This document shows positions 46,761 through 59,864 of a DNA stretch of 64,000 nucleotides, one piece after another; positions within the stretch are counted from its first letter, which is position 1, and every line of letters begins with the position of its first letter. Both the position numbers and the translations under genes were made by a program. Origin of the DNA: Stereum hirsutum FP-91666 SS1 (Eukaryota > Basidiomycota > Agaricomycetes > Russulales > Stereaceae); assembly GCF_000264905.1 (NCBI RefSeq), contig NW_006763143.1, positions 605,224 through 669,223 on the forward strand, in the 5' to 3' direction. The notes beneath the pieces are model-generated. The model did no database searches. It was not told the DNA's origin and saw nothing but the letters and a program-made list of their open reading frames with translations.

Positions 46761-48764
46761 TTACGCTGTCCCACCAATTGGGTTATTCGTACGTTCCTCT
46801 TCCCATACCTGGTTGGTGTCCGCTATCTTAGTCATCCGTACTCGTGAGTGAGTCAAGCGTGCAGACATACATTGAAGAATCTCCTTCGATCGACCACACG
46901 AACACCACGGCAGCTGGTGAGATCCAACTTTGCCAGTCTTGGACACGCATCGATGATGGGATACAGGCCTTCGTCTAAAGGAAACACGCGGATAGGCCGT
47001 CATCGTCGTGAGCGGTGACACTAAAGTAATCTTGCTACTTACTGGTGAACTTCGTGCCGGCCAACTCTAAAACCTCCAACGAAGTGCACGCCGCGATATA
47101 CTCTGTCGCGTCATCTGAAACGGCGGTGTTATTAAGGATCAACTCTTGCAGTCGGGGTGGCTCCTGGATATCGACATCGGCATTCTCTTCGGCTGGCATC
47201 AGTAGGCCAGCAAGGTGTGCTGACTGCAGTCTTGTTATATTCGCGAGGTTTAATCGCTTTAGACTATGTAAGCATGGTGTCTTCTCAAAACAACTAGGTG
47301 CCTTGCCTTCAATTTCCTTCCAACACGGCCTATGAAATCCTCCAACGCCCCTTCTTTTCGACTCCTCGTCATGCCCAACTTCGCATTGCCGACCAAGCTT
47401 ATACTCTCAAGGTATTCGAGCTCTACAAGAACATACGTCAGGTCCTGTAAACCTTGGTCATCCAAGGTCATAGCAGTTGAATTGCCCATCGAAGAAGACT
47501 TTCCCGGGCTTCCCGTACCAAGAGCATCGATGCTCAAGGAGCGCAGACGAGGAAGGTGAGATACGACAAGGAGAAGGTCGTCCATCGAAATAGCCGTCGA
47601 GGTGAGTGATAGTTTCTCCAGCGGAGGAACATAAAGAAGATCGTTCACATATGGTGGACGACGAACACCTGTAAAGGCGAGATTGATACTGCTGCACGCA
47701 GGGCACATGCGTACGAGTGTGTTTATGGATGCGTCGGTAAGTGATGTTTGTCGGAATTTGAGAGTGCGCAGGAGCGGGAAGGACAATGGAGTACCATCGC
47801 CCTCTAGACTCGCCAGAAGCTTGGCGACTGTGGCATCTGTCTGTGGAAGCCAAAAATATATGAGCTTACTCCTTGAGGACGGTAGCAGGGAGAGACAACG
47901 ACTATCCCAGTTCAGAATTCCTGCGACCTTGAGCACTTCAAGCTTGTCTTTGATAAGCAACAGCAGAGGAGCGAGGGATAGCGGTGTGACGGAAGTGTAG
48001 TTGAGGTTGAGATGCGACAATCTTGGGCAGTGAGTGGCGCCATCCATAGTCTTTGCTCCGACTTTCGTGCAGCCGCTGGACGCAAATGGTCATTCAGCAC
48101 GACGTCGAACATATGCAGGTAGGTGAACAGAATATACCGCAAGTTCAGGTTTTGCAGGGATGGAAGGCGCTTGAGCAGGGCCCCAAACGTTTGGTCGGGT
48201 ATGTTATCGAAGCCTACAAGCTCGAGGCGTACCAGACTCGATCCTAGCGCCGCGATGGAGGAGAATATATACTTGTTAACGGGCCTCTCGCCACCCAGCT
48301 CGTTCGAAAGCGACACAGAATCGCCGCGCAGAAAGTTCTGAAGACGCGTAGAATTTCAGATCAATTCATCGTACTAGTAGATACATGCATACGTCCTTGA
48401 CAAGTTCCTGGGACAGTAAATTAGGGCTTGTCGACCTGAGCATGTTGAAGATCTTCGGGATCATTACGTCCGGAAACGCCTGGAGTTGTTTCCTGTAGAG
48501 GTCCCATCCCTTCCGCGGTTCCCAGTAAGCCTGTTCCTTTGACAGTTTGTAGAAGTTCTGCACGAATACACGAGCGCAAATGGTAGTCAGGGATGGCACA
48601 CCGGTACCCCGTTGTGGCGGTAGTGTTCGAACGGAGAACGCCGACGAGGAAGGAGCGTTGACTTGGCTTGAAGGAAGGTCAGCCTCAGAGGGCGCTCCGA
48701 TGACGAGGGCATTGGTGCGGCGTCGTTTTGTGGGCCGTGAAGAAGAGGCGGATTTTGGAGGCAT
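46761..48764 (-). CDS. leucine-rich-repeat (RNI-like) protein
   Basis: Starts at ATG 48762-48764 (MPPKSASSSRPTKRRRTNAL, a basic, NLS-like N-terminus) and ends at TAA 46761-46763. The first exon also contains FYKLSKEQAYWEPRKGW and PKIFNMLRSTSPNLLSQELV, the order of a small helical domain before the repeats. Many LRRs of the ribonuclease-inhibitor type follow: LRRLELVGFDNIP-like, SLQNLNLR, PRLSHLNLNYTSV, LRTLKFRQTSLTDASI, LRSLSIDALGTG, LELAGTKF, and PRLAKLDLTSCRGV near the end. The last splice joins RRRFFN to VWEEERTN. An F-box is not evident, so an SCF adaptor role is only possible. Rad7/F-box-like LRR proteins would be the nearest comparison; function unknown. Confidence 0.7.
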
Positions 48765-49290
48765 TGAGAGACTGACTCTGGAGTGCGAGTCGTGTCACGA
48801 TGCAAGGTGTTGTTTGGTCTTGTTATGATCAGAGGCTGCCGCGTAGACAGACGGTTGCGCGGCAACAAGGCGCCTCGGGCCGGTCTCATGTCGATCATTG
48901 TGTGAGGTGCAGAATCTGTATTTATTACTTCATTATGTAGAGCAGACGGAGAAAAATCAACGAAGGAACCGATGGGAAAACGTGAATGAAAGAAAATCGC
49001 AAGAGAGTGCTCCGTAGGGCCGTACCGGGACAGTACAGCATGTAACGCGCGTAACGAACGACAAGGGATGAGAAAGCCTGAGATCAAAAGGGCCACAAAA
49101 CAGATCTAGTAGAAGGAGCGTGAAAATTCCACCTGGCGGGCATGAGTCGGAGACAGGGCACGATTGTCCAGAGCATGACTGGATATACAGTGTATGTATG
49201 CGTTTGCATTGCACAGGGTTGTCACGATGAAAAAATACGAGGTGAAGGAAAGGTACGAGAGAAGCGAGAGGAGGGAGAAAGTCTAGGGAT

Positions 49291-49319
49291 TACTACTACT
49301 TTGTACTACTACTACTACG
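49291..49319. repeat. TAC trinucleotide microsatellite
   Basis: TAC units at 49291-49300 and again at 49304-49319, interrupted by TTG. Confidence 0.9.
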
Positions 49320-49359
49320 AGCACAACGGCAGGCGGAGTCCAGGACCGACCGACTCGAT

Positions 49360-49376
49360 GATTGATTGATTGATTG
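49360..49376. repeat. GATT tetranucleotide microsatellite
   Basis: Four GATT units in a row. Confidence 0.9.
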
Positions 49377-49609
49377 CAATTGATACAATGTGGCAGAAAG
49401 CGAAAACAAAACAGACAGAAGAGAATAATGATTGAAGGAGGGAATGATTGAAGAAAGAGCGGGGCAGGAAGACGAGTCTGGAGCGGAATGAAACGCGCAA
49501 GCAAAGGCACCTAAGATGACGCGACAAAGGAAAAGAACCTGGAATCTCGATGGCAGGAGGAAGAAGGAAAGAAGACGTCCGGCAGTAATCGCACGGACGA
49601 AAGTCTATA

Positions 49610-52600
49610 TTATGTTTTTGACGAGGGTATATGAAGGTTGATAGCTGTAGAGGAGATTGTCAGCATCGACTGACGCACAATCCATAGACGAGCTTACCTC
49701 TAAACCACGTCAACGCGTCCGAAGTCGAAGACGCCTCAAAGTACAAAATCGCTTTGTTATCCACCAGCCTGAGCACTATTCCCCGCAAATCACATCAGCC
49801 GACTAAGAACCAGATCCGAAAGATGAAAAGCGACTCACCATTCCCATGCACGATACTCGCCGGCTGCGGTAACGTCTGCATCCTCAACACCGCCCACAGA
49901 TCCACAAACGAATTCGGATCCTTCCCCTCGCTCGGGTCTCTACACAGCACCATCAAATCGTTGCACAAAATGCCCACCAACGCCCTCGGCGTCTGTTCCG
50001 GGCTCAAACAGTCCACTTGTACATTCGACGCATCGCCCTGGCTGTCGATCAGCTCGAACGCGATCGTCGCCTTCCGAACGACGCGGGTCAGGAGCAAGGG
50101 ACCGTCCATGATGAGTCGTCGATGGGGCTGGACGAGCGGCGAGGGGAATCGGCCTCGGATCCGGGCTTGCCATTGGACGAGTTTGCGACGGGATTCGGAT
50201 TCGCGTTTGCCTTCGTTCATGTTCGTGGCGAGGGAGGAGATTTCGGTGACGGCTTTGTCAAGGGGGTCTATGTATTCTGAGCTGCCAGGCGGTGTAGCTC
50301 GCCCAAGTTCCTCCAACTTCATCGACACAGCCCAACCATTAGGCATCAGTCAACAACCATTTTCGACAGACACAGACCACAAAGACTCACCAATAGCCGA
50401 TACCGCGGTATCCTCTGCACGGGCAACAACAAATACCCCTCCAAGTTCAACTGCGAATGCCTCGGGTTCAGCCTACACCTCTTCAAGAACGACTTTATTC
50501 GTTTCCTCTGGCTCGAAGACAGCTGGAGGTTCGGTCCCGTCGAATCCGGTGTGATGCCAGGAGAGGAGATTGCAGAGATGGCAAGCCCAAGACCGACCAT
50601 CTGTGCCCCACTCGAGGAGGGCGACATGGTCGGCGGACTGACGGTACCACCTGTATTGCCTCGATCGGTCACCCATTGCTTAATCCGTTGCACCGAGTTG
50701 TCAAAATTGCTGCACAATACATGCACAGTTAGCATAGTCCGTGCTAAATGAATAAGAGGAAGAAAACACTCACTTGATATACGAAGAATACATCTTCATA
50801 AACGGCGCGCTCGACACAAACGTATTAGCCACCGCCGTCGCCACCCTCGTCGACAACTGTCCATCCGCATCCTCCAACGCCAGATCCGACGCATTCTTCA
50901 TCAACGGCGCCGCCGCCCTCTCCAGCGCAGGCAGGAAGCTCTCCTTGTGGAACGAGAACAGCGACTCGAGCCCGCCGAACGCGAGCTTGCGCTCCGCGGC
51001 CGGGATGACGGTCTCTTTCGCAGATCCGACGTTGCCGAGCAGGTTGACGGGCGCGGAGGCGGGTCTGATGTAGATGTCGTCGAGCTCCTGTAGACCCCGT
51101 ACGTAGGTCCGTTCGGTCCTGTCAGACGAAGAGGGTACAGAAAAGTCAGTCCGTCAATCCTTCAATCTGTCAGTCAAGCGTTCCAACCCGCCAGAGGGAT
51201 GATACGCCGCAAGGCAGCAGTAGCACAGGCCTCACGGCCTCACTCTACGCCTGGTAGACGCCACTCCACGAGAACAAAGGCCACGACTCAACAGAAATGA
51301 TCGACTCACTCGACAATCTCCCTCACAATCATCGCCCTCTTCCCCGCATCGTCCTTATACTTCCTCTCCTCCCCTCCCAGGCCATTCGCGCCCCCCGAGC
51401 CCGACCCCGCACTATCCGTCGTCGCAACGCTCAACGTCTGACTCGTGCTCATACTCCTAATCCGCGCCATACTCTCCACCGACCTCAACTGCCCCTGCCC
51501 CTGTCCCTGCCCCAGACCCCCACTCCCACTGCTCCCAGCTTTGGACGGCGCGATCGACGGTGAACCAAACGACGATGACCCATCGCTCGAAACGACCCTA
51601 TCCGCCTCCACAACCGTCGGTCTCCTCGACCTCTGTCCCGGTGCCACACTCGTCATACTCATCCCCGCCATTCCCGCCACAGACCCGTTCGCGCCCTCCG
51701 AAGTCGGCGAGCCTCCATACCCATACATCGACATCGTCGGCCCGACCTGTTGTTGTGTCGTCGGTGGCGGCAACGGCTGCTGCGCGAGCGAGAGATCGTT
51801 CATATCCCTCAGATACGCCATGACGGACCTCAGAGCCCTCATATACGCCTCCCGCATCCTCTCCTCTTCCCGCCGAATATACTGGTCGTTCGTCTCGATA
51901 GGTATCGGTGGTAACGGACTCGGCGTCCTCCTCTCGTCGTCTCCCGCGAACGCGTCGTCCCCTTCTGCATCCGTAGATACTAAAGTGGAAGTGTACGACG
52001 AAGAAGCGAACGACGAATGCGACTGTTGTTGATGGATGAAGGGCGACGGAGCCGACAGGCCAGAAGCAGCAGGCGAATCAATAGGCAAGAAACTCCTCCG
52101 CTTCGCGCTCCGGGTCGTTCCCGGACTCGTAGGCGAAATCGGCACGAACAACGACGGCGAACCTTGAGGCGAGCCCGAACCCGACGCCGAAGAAAGGTGG
52201 TATTGATGCTGAGTCGTCGTCTGATACGCAGAAGACGATCCAGGTCTCGAATCGCCTCCGTCTACGGAAGACTCATCGACGACGGACATCGTCGTAGGCG
52301 AGTACGAGAACGTCATCTCCGGTGGCGAATGCGCAGAGATATTGCCCATGTCCATACCGAGCGTGCCCGTCGAAGAGAGCCGGACGTCGATGGTGGGGTT
52401 ATCCTTCGCCATCATCAGCCTCGCCATATTCGGCGTCGACGCGCTCCTGAACTGCATCTGTGCATTCGCAGCCCCGTTCTCTCCCTCCCCATGATGAATA
52501 AGGGGCTTGATCTGCGGCCTCGTATGGTTCTGTGCCGTCGACGCCTGTCCACCACTACCACCACCACCACCCGCCGTCCCAGGCCTCGAATTCGACCCCG

Positions 52601-55600
52601 ACCCCGCCCCAGAATTTGATTCATCCCCCCTCATCTTCCCCATCGACATCTTCTTCAAAAACCCCCACCTCGTCCCCTTCTCCTTCCCCTCCGCCCTCTC
52701 CCTCTCCTTCTCCGCCCTCTCCCTCTCTTTATCCCGCTTTCTCCTCTCCGAAGCCTTCGCCACCAACCCCATCGTCTCTCCCTCCCTATCTTTCTCTCTC
52801 GTCACACTCTTACTCCTCGACCTATCCATCTGCGAAGCTTGGTGTTGCAGCTGCTGCTCTCGAACCCGCTTCTCGCTCTTCGAAGACCTCGTCGTCGACC
52901 CCGACGCTCTCGAGACCGCCGCCCCTGTCCCAGGGCCCGTGCCCTCATCCTGCGATTCCGTCCCCGACAAATTATCCCAGATCGACATATCGATCTTCGG
53001 TCGTACGGAACTCGTGCTCCGAGTCATCTCCCCAGGGAACCCAGAAGTCGAAGGTGAAGATGCAGCGGTCGATGAGGCGGACACAGCAGCAAGGCCAGCG
53101 TGCGGCCCCAGACTCGTACTCGTGAACTTCGAGTTTGTCGTCGATCCGGATAATAAATTCGACGTGGACCCCGACGTTCCGTAATGCGACAGCGCAGGCC
53201 TCGACCCATTCCCGTTCCCATTTCCGTTCCCATTCCCATTCCCGAATCCAAAAACGGAAGACGAAGAAGGCGTACCAGGCGCATACGTCGACGATGGCGT
53301 TCCAGGTCCTGTACCGGTTCCCGTAACGAACGAAGAAGAGGACGAAGCATACGAAGAAGCCGTATAAGGTCTCACCGCCGCCATATTAAACGACGACGGC
53401 ACAGGCGTCATGCTTTTGTCCCCTCCCCCTCCCACGCCATTCCCATTCCCATTCCCATTCCCAACAGCCGACGCCGCCCTCCTCACGTCCCCCGCGCTCT
53501 TCATCCTCCTAATCTCCCTCTCCCCAAAATATCCCGAATCCTGATTCCTTCCCCCTCCCCCTCCCCATTGTCCTCCTGCTCCTGGACCGCCCTGTGGCCA
53601 CTGCGCCTGCGAATCTAATCCCAATCCCCTCGACCCAGACGAATGCACACTATCCCCCGCGCTCTTCCTTGCTTTCTCGTAGTACGACCGATTCGGCGTC
53701 GTTCGCGTCCTGGCTATCGGTCTCGTCGGTGCGTCTCCTGGTCCTGGTGTTGACGCCGGTGCAGGTGCAGGTGCAGGTGTGGCAAAGTTGGAGTCGGCAT
53801 TAGAGTCAGGATCGGGATCGGGATCAGGGTGTGGGTTAGGATAAGACGGCATAAGCAGTGGCGCAGACGGCAATGCAGGCGAAGGTAACGCAGGAACAGG
53901 CGCACGCGAGACGGCAGGAGTCGCGCCTCGTCCGGGCATGATCGTATCCTCGTCCTCCGTCGCGTTCCCATTCATATTCACACCGAGACCTACACCCGTG
54001 CCCAAGTGTTGCTGCGCAGGCGGCGAGCCAGAGGATTCGTCGCCGTCCGTGTCCGAATCGGGTACGATATTGTTGTTGGTGTTGGTATTGTTATTGAGGA
54101 CGCTGTGTTTGTTGATCGAAGAAGACGGCCAGACGGGGGTGGAAGGCATCAGGCCCGGCGTCTGCACTTGCACGACCTCCCTCGCCAACAGCGGATCGAC
54201 AAGGGCTTTCCAAGGACCCTGAAACGGATTCTGGTCCACGAGCAAGACCTCCAGATTCCCCAGTACACACAACCAGCTCGGCAACGCGTGCAATTTATTC
54301 CTCCGTATGCTCAATGTGTGCAGTTTGTCGAGCCCGCTGAGCTCGTGCGGTAATGTTCCGATGCCGGTCGAGTCAGCGATGAGGACGCGGAGGGAGGTGA
54401 GGTGGGCGATGAAGACGGGGAGGGCGCGGATGGGGTTGGCGGAGATGTTGAGTTCTTCGAGGGAGGAGCAGAGTTGGAGGGCGGGCGGGAGGGCGACGAG
54501 GTAGTTGCGGGAGATGTCGAGGGCTACGAGGGTGGGGTGGATGCGTTGCAGGGTTGGGGTCAGGAAGGGTGGGAGGGCGTTGGGCGTGCTCGAGGAGGCG
54601 AGGAGGAGGTGGGTCGTGCCTGGTGAGAGTGGTCGTGATACATAAATGAGATTGCAAAGACGGAAATAGAAATAGAGGTGACATATTGAGGGAGATGAAG
54701 GGGAGCGCCGTGGGAGGAAAGGCGGTTGATTGATTGGATCAAGGCGTTGGTTGGTAGGAGAAGAAGAAATACACAAAGGATGGCATATGAACATATGGAC
54801 ATACCGTTCTGGACCTGGAGTTGTACGGTGGGTACGCCCTCGCCGTGGACGATCAGGCCACGGCCTTCCTCTGCAAGGACGACGGCCTGGTGAGCCTCTT
54901 CTTCCTGGTCGTCGTCGTCGTCCAAATCGTCCTGATCGAGGTCGGTTTCGTCCGTCTCGTCTCCGCTCGTGAGATCGACCTCGTCCCGCTCTTCGACGGT
55001 GACGGGCTGCCAACTGGCATCATAGCTCTTCTTCGAGTTCAGAGGCGGACTTGTGTTCGCGCCGGCGTCATGCATGCCGTTGCCATTGGGCCGGACGAGG
55101 GAAGTTCTTGATCGTATACTGCCCGAGTAGGAATGAGACCAGCGTGCCTGGTCGATGGGAACACGAGAGTGGGAGTTGGAGTTTGGGTTTAGGTTTGGGT
55201 TCGAGACGAGCGCGGACGCGTGCGGATTGTTGACCTGGTCCGAGGTGATACCGACGCCTATGGCGAGAGGAGAGCCGGGTTGATCGTCCTCGTTGTCGGA
55301 GGGAGTAGCGACGTGAACGTGGTTACCGTAGTCACTGTGTGCGAGTGCGCTGCCTGAGGAGGTGTATGCAGAGGACCTAGTGGAAGCCGATGACGAGCCG
55401 GCGGAAGAGAGGGCTGGTGTGAGGGAAGCGGGAGTGTAGGTCGGGTGCGGTGGTCGGTAGCTCGCGTAGGGCGGATGGAGAGAGCCGTCTGGATGGGATT
55501 CGTCCGCGTCTTCAGGCATGCGAGAAGGTGAAGCAAAGACGGGCTGTCCAGACGAGGGGAACGCGTCGAGATTATTGTGTCGGGTCGGTGACCAGAGCTC

Positions 55601-56098
55601 GTCGGAGTCGATAGCGCGGGGAGCGGTGGACGGGGTCGGGGCCTGTGGGCGAGCGTGCATGGCCTGGACGGGTGTGAGCGGCGACGGCGGGGGTGCAAAG
55701 TTGGGGAAGCGACGGAGATAGGCTACTGCAGAACAAAGACAATAATCAGGCGGTGAGCATCGGCGCCGACAGCAAAGAGAGCAAGCTGAACGACAAGTCG
55801 CGTAACGGTCAAGGACAGAGAACGGTGGAGAGCAGAGCTCGCGAACGTCGCCGGCCCTGCCCTCCCGGCTTCCCATATATGGACGTCTCCTCCTCTGCAG
55901 AATACAGCACTCACAGTTCGCTTCCTCCACTCTCGTCTCTACCCACGACCCACTGCCATCCTCTAACCCATGCATCCACCCATTCATTCCCTCCACCGGC
56001 GTCGCCTCCGGATCGTCCACTGGCATCGCCGGCAACGGCTTGTCGTACCTCACCACCGATATCCTCAGTCCCTCTCCAATCCTCACCGGCTCCTCCAT
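49610..56098 (-). CDS. LRR-RhoGEF (Dbl-homology) protein, very large
   Basis: Starts at ATG 56096-56098 (MEEPVRIGEGLRISVV) and ends at TAA 49610-49612. After about 350 disordered residues with an acidic DLDQDDLDDDDDQEEE run come LRRs near 54190-54600: PTLVALDISRNYLVALPPAL, SLEELNISANPIRALP, KLHTLSIRRNKLHALP. A disordered region of about 900 residues follows, with GNGNGN and PAPAPA tracts and a basic KERERAEKERERAEGKEKG helix. The DH domain starts at the spliced IVREIVETERTYVRGLQEL (near 51310/51110) and its CR3 reads GYLLLPVQRIPRYRLL (about 50400), as in Rho-family exchange factors. A PH-like domain ends the protein (RRLIMDGPLLLTRVV ... LRLVDNKAILYFEA). It should activate a Rho/Cdc42 GTPase; which one is not shown. 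The antisense strand is open over long stretches because of codon bias. Confidence 0.85.
53206..53256. repeat. CCATTC/CCGTTC hexamer tract encoding Gly-Asn repeats
   Basis: On the minus strand this gives GNGNGNGNGNGNG in the LRR-RhoGEF. A second array of the same type lies at 53439-53463. Both are prone to length change. Confidence 0.85.
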
Positions 56099-57166
56099 CG
56101 TGCTCAATATATCTATGTGGTCTATATGCCGCGTCCTGCGTGAGAAGTAGCCGTCAAATGCCACACACCAAATCCCAAACCCACCGTCAGCTCAAGGACC
56201 AGTAAACGAAATTATGAGACGACTCGGATTGAATAATTGAAGGAAAGAACGGGTAACAAAGAGCGAAACCGTATCCGAATCACTCACCAGCAGCAACTAT
56301 TAGTAGCTCGACCGTCGAGGTCAAGCCAGGTCTCGGTCTAGTCCTCCAAACGAAACGTTATCCCTCTCGAATTCCCTTCCGTCTCGTCTCCTGTCTCGTT
56401 CTCGTGTCTAGTTCTGAGTCCAGTCGTGTCTTGTATCCCTGTATCCCTCTCCAGACGTCCACCGTTCAACGCCCAAAGCACAACCGAAATGGAAGCCCGC
56501 TTTGAAGCTCGAAAAAGTCCTCGCTTGATCGTATCGTCGTCCGTTCAAGCCTTCCTCGCCCGCTGTCGAGTCCTCCCTATGAGGCTGTTCAATCGTATGT
56601 ATCCGTAACACACACAAACCCTCCGCGTCACCAAGCAACACCAGATAATTTTATCCGCCGCTAGCGTCTATGTAGCGTCCGAATCTCCCACTAGTGCCAG
56701 GTAATACTAGCGAGATTTGCTGTGCTTTTGATGGATGGATGGCCAAGCTTCAAGGGTGAGCTGATGTTTTTCGCTGATGTGATGATGCAGATGGCTCGCC
56801 AGTGACCAGTCTAGTTCGCCCGGTTCGGTTGATCTGACTACCCAGCCAGTCCCAGTCGGTTCGCCGGTCCAAGAGGCTCGCAAACCAAAACCACGACGAA
56901 CGAACGGAAAAAAAATGTATTCGGCCCACGGTCTACGGCGCAGCGCAGCATAACGTCACAATAATTCCTAAGTTAGATCTATTTCGACCATTCATCCTGC
57001 CAATGCCAACGCCCGATACAGTATGGTTCTGCATCGGGGGCGAACTTCGCCGTTTTGCGCTTTCCGGTCTCCGTTCGCCAGTTCGCCACTAGTACTGCAC
57101 TGCGCCGCCGCAGTCATTGCAGTGGCGAGCGCAGACCAAAGATTTAACCCATGCTTCGTATGAGGG

Positions 57167-57214
57167 GGACTTGGACTGAGGAGGACATGGACTGAGGAGG
57201 ACGTGGACTGGGAG
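57167..57214. repeat. minisatellite, three copies of a 16-nt unit
   Basis: Copies at 57167-57182, 57183-57198 and 57199-57214 follow GGACNTGGACTGAGGA with one or two substitutions. Confidence 0.85.
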
Positions 57215-57784
57215 GACCTTGTACCTACTATGTACTCAGCAGTGGTCACGGAGTCGGTCCACACGAATACATATGCATATACGCATCCCGAAATCCTTCA
57301 TTCTCCCTCCACATGGAGATTTCCTTCATCCCCCGAGAAACCCATGCGACATATATCATAAATGTCATACAGCTTTTCAGGCCCACTAAACACCTACCAC
57401 ACAAACGCCAAGCCCACGCCCCAAACGCTCATCTCGCTCAATACTTATCACTTACAGTAACGACCATCTCAGGCATCATTGACATGCGGGTGGGGCGCTG
57501 AAGGCCTTACACTGATACTGTAACTTCAACCGAGATTGAACATACATACTACGAATCTACGATACCGGCCATCAGTGATCACGCCTTCAAACCTCCGAGC
57601 GGTTCATCATGTCCGGTTTCGTGGTGGGATTGGTATTACACAGAGGAGGATTGCCGTGAGGGCTCTGCACAGGCCGGTATGTTCATATGCACCGTGGGTT
57701 TGAGCCGGACCGTACTGCATGTACGGCTGGAGATGGAGATGGAGTGAGCTCGGCGTCCGACTATAGCTTGAAGTTGAACGCGCC

Positions 57785-57804
57785 GGACGGACGGACGGAC
57801 GGAC
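57785..57804. repeat. GGAC tetranucleotide run, five copies
   Basis: Five uninterrupted GGAC units. Confidence 0.95.
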
Positions 57805-57868
57805 GATGGGATGAGTGTGTCGCAAGAAATATATCCTATATGCATTGTATTCAGCGTACGACAACCCC

Positions 57869-59864
57869 TCAAAAATCATACAAATCAGGTTTATCGCTCC
57901 TAAACGCGACCTTCTTCCTCTCTTTCTTCGGCTTCGCTTTCTCCGCCGTATCCATATCTGTTTTGGCGGCAGCCACATCCCCAGCGCCCTCATCGACTCT
58001 CACCTCCACCCTCGCCACCGCCTTCTCCTTCTCCTTCGCCCCACGTGCATGTCCATGCTCATGCCTCCCCTCTACCGCCCCCACCACCCCACCCACCCCC
58101 GTCCCCTCACCCCCAGCCTTCTTAGTCCTCCTCTCCCCCACTCCCCCCTCCACATCCAAACTCAACCTCTCCACCACCATCCTCTTCCTCAAACACCTAA
58201 ACGCCAAATTATTCTCTCCTCCGCCTCCCGCCTCGCCCAGACCTCTCAACGTCGAGAACCGATCGGAGGGCGGGAGGAGGGTGTGTGGGTTGGGGAGGGT
58301 GAGGATGCGGAGGAGGCCGTGGTGTGAGGGGAGGAGGGAGGTTAGGGCCGGGTCGGCTGTGTACCAAACACCAGTAATCAAATATCATAAAAGTTGAAAT
58401 AAAAATAAATGGTTAGAGAAGGTGGTAAAGTGAGTAGCGAAAAAGCCCAGAAAGAAGAACGTACCGCTAAACGCCTCAAAACAAACACACCCATCGCTCA
58501 ACCATCCTAATTTCTCCGGCCATCCCTGTCCACCCCACGTCTCGCTGGAAAGCTCGGGCGAGAGCGAGATGGTGGCGCAGGCGTGGGGGTGCGTGCGTAG
58601 GAGGTGGCGGAGCGTGTGTAGGAAGCGCGTTATGTCCTATTATTGTCGTTGTAGGAAGGTTTTTTCGGCGGTTTTTGTGCGATGGGTTTTCGTTGCCATG
58701 TCGTGTGGGGTTGACGGGCGTAAGGATGGAAAGGTTAACGCCACCGCCACCGCCACCATCATAGAAGGAAAACAAGGAACATCCAAAAAAAAAAAAAGAA
58801 GAGAAGAGAAGAAAGAGAACATAGATCAATATAGACGTCTAGCATATAGCGCTAGAAAAAACAAACAAAAAATACGTACCACAGGCGTCAAATCGCCCCA
58901 TTCGGGCGAACCCAGCGAAGGCACGCATATCCGCACGGGGATTTGTGCATCCGAGCGCTCCAGCATCTCCTTCAATTTTCGCAATATCGATTGCATGGAA
59001 GTGATATTATGTGATTCGCACGAGGAGGGGGTTTCAAGAAGGGGAAGGGGAAGGGGAAGGGTGTGTAGGAGGGATGATTTGCGGGCTTGGGAGAGGATGA
59101 TGGGGGGAATGCGATTTGTGAGGTCGAATGTACGGCAGAAGTCCTCGTTTGAGCTGTTGAGTCCAATGTATCAGAGATCAGTTATGTTTTGCTCCAAGGA
59201 AGTAGATATATACAGGCATGAAGGCATCGGGAGGAAATATATGTATTATCGACGTGTGGCGAGACGATCCAGAGTGCGAACTCACATACGCGTTCGAAGC
59301 GTTCACCGTCGTCTGAAACTTCTTCATCTGCTCATACCTCCACGCGATCTTGATCTTACTCCCTTCCTCACCCTCTCCATCCTCTCCATCCGTCTCCTTT
59401 TCACCGTCATCCTGCGCCTGTTCCTGCCCCTGCCCCGCCTTTAAACCGCCGACTCCGGGCATCCACATACATTCCTCCACCCACTCTTTCTCCTCGATAT
59501 TCCCCTGCCCACCAACGACCCATACGGCCATCCCACCCGCCAATCCCATGCTAACGGCATACTTGCATACTAGTTCTCCGTACGCCGAATGCACATCTGG
59601 TGCGAGCACGAGAAAGGAGCAAGAGAGGGGGAGACCACCGCCGAGGATATCATCGAGTGAGGGGAGACCTGTTGAGGTGAGCAGAGTAGATGACGAGGTT
59701 GGAGAGGGACGGAGGGAGGGATGCGAGCTCAAAGACGACGGGTGTGGCGAGGCAGACTCAGGAGTGGAGATGCTGGGAGGTTCGGAGGTCGATGGGATAG
59801 ACGGTGTCTGAGATGTAGAAGTAGATGGCTTAGTTGAAGGAACGCGTCGCTTGAAGGAAGACAT
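57869..59864 (-). CDS. ELP4: Elongator complex subunit ELP4
   Basis: Starts at ATG 59862-59864 (MSSFKRR) and ends at TGA 57869-57871 (KPDLYDF). The N-terminus is Ser/Pro-rich; the RecA-like core then begins with LTSTGLPSLDDILGGGLPL and contains SFLVLAPDVHSAYGELVCKY and IAWRYEQMKKFQTTV, all diagnostic for Elp4/PAXNEB. Further exons give FDLTNRIPP, MQSILRKLKEMLE, RICVPSLGSPEWGDL, DITRFLHTLRHLLRTHPHAC and RFSTLRGLGE. Elp4 forms the hexameric Elp4-5-6 ring of Elongator, which is needed for wobble-uridine modification of tRNAs. A disordered insert (about 59350-59440) is Gln/Asp/Glu-rich. Introns interrupt the core; one carries a run of 13 A (58786-58798). The promoter is shared with the divergent TTC1-like gene. 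Confidence 0.88.

Larger units (their letters stand above)
48765..49609. other. gap between two minus-strand genes, with microsatellites
   Basis: No gene seen in about 845 bp. It holds the LRR-gene promoter at its left end and the RhoGEF 3' UTR at its right end, plus the two short microsatellites listed separately. Confidence 0.5.
56099..57868. other. 1.8 kb gap upstream of the RhoGEF; no gene seen
   Basis: The first part should hold the RhoGEF promoter and 5' leader. Only short open frames occur. It also contains a 16-nt minisatellite (57167-57214) and a GGAC run (57785-57804); the latter probably lies in the ELP4 3' UTR. Confidence 0.5.

Noticed and set aside
52507..53184. Long + strand open frames across 51445-54353, opposite the RhoGEF
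   Set aside because: They mirror the low-complexity minus-strand coding sequence (Ser/Pro/Arg-rich shadows), and the minus strand has LRR, DH and PH motifs with consistent splices.
57687..58397. A 236-codon + strand frame opposite ELP4
   Set aside because: Shadow of the ELP4 C-terminal exon, which ends in the conserved KPDLYDF.
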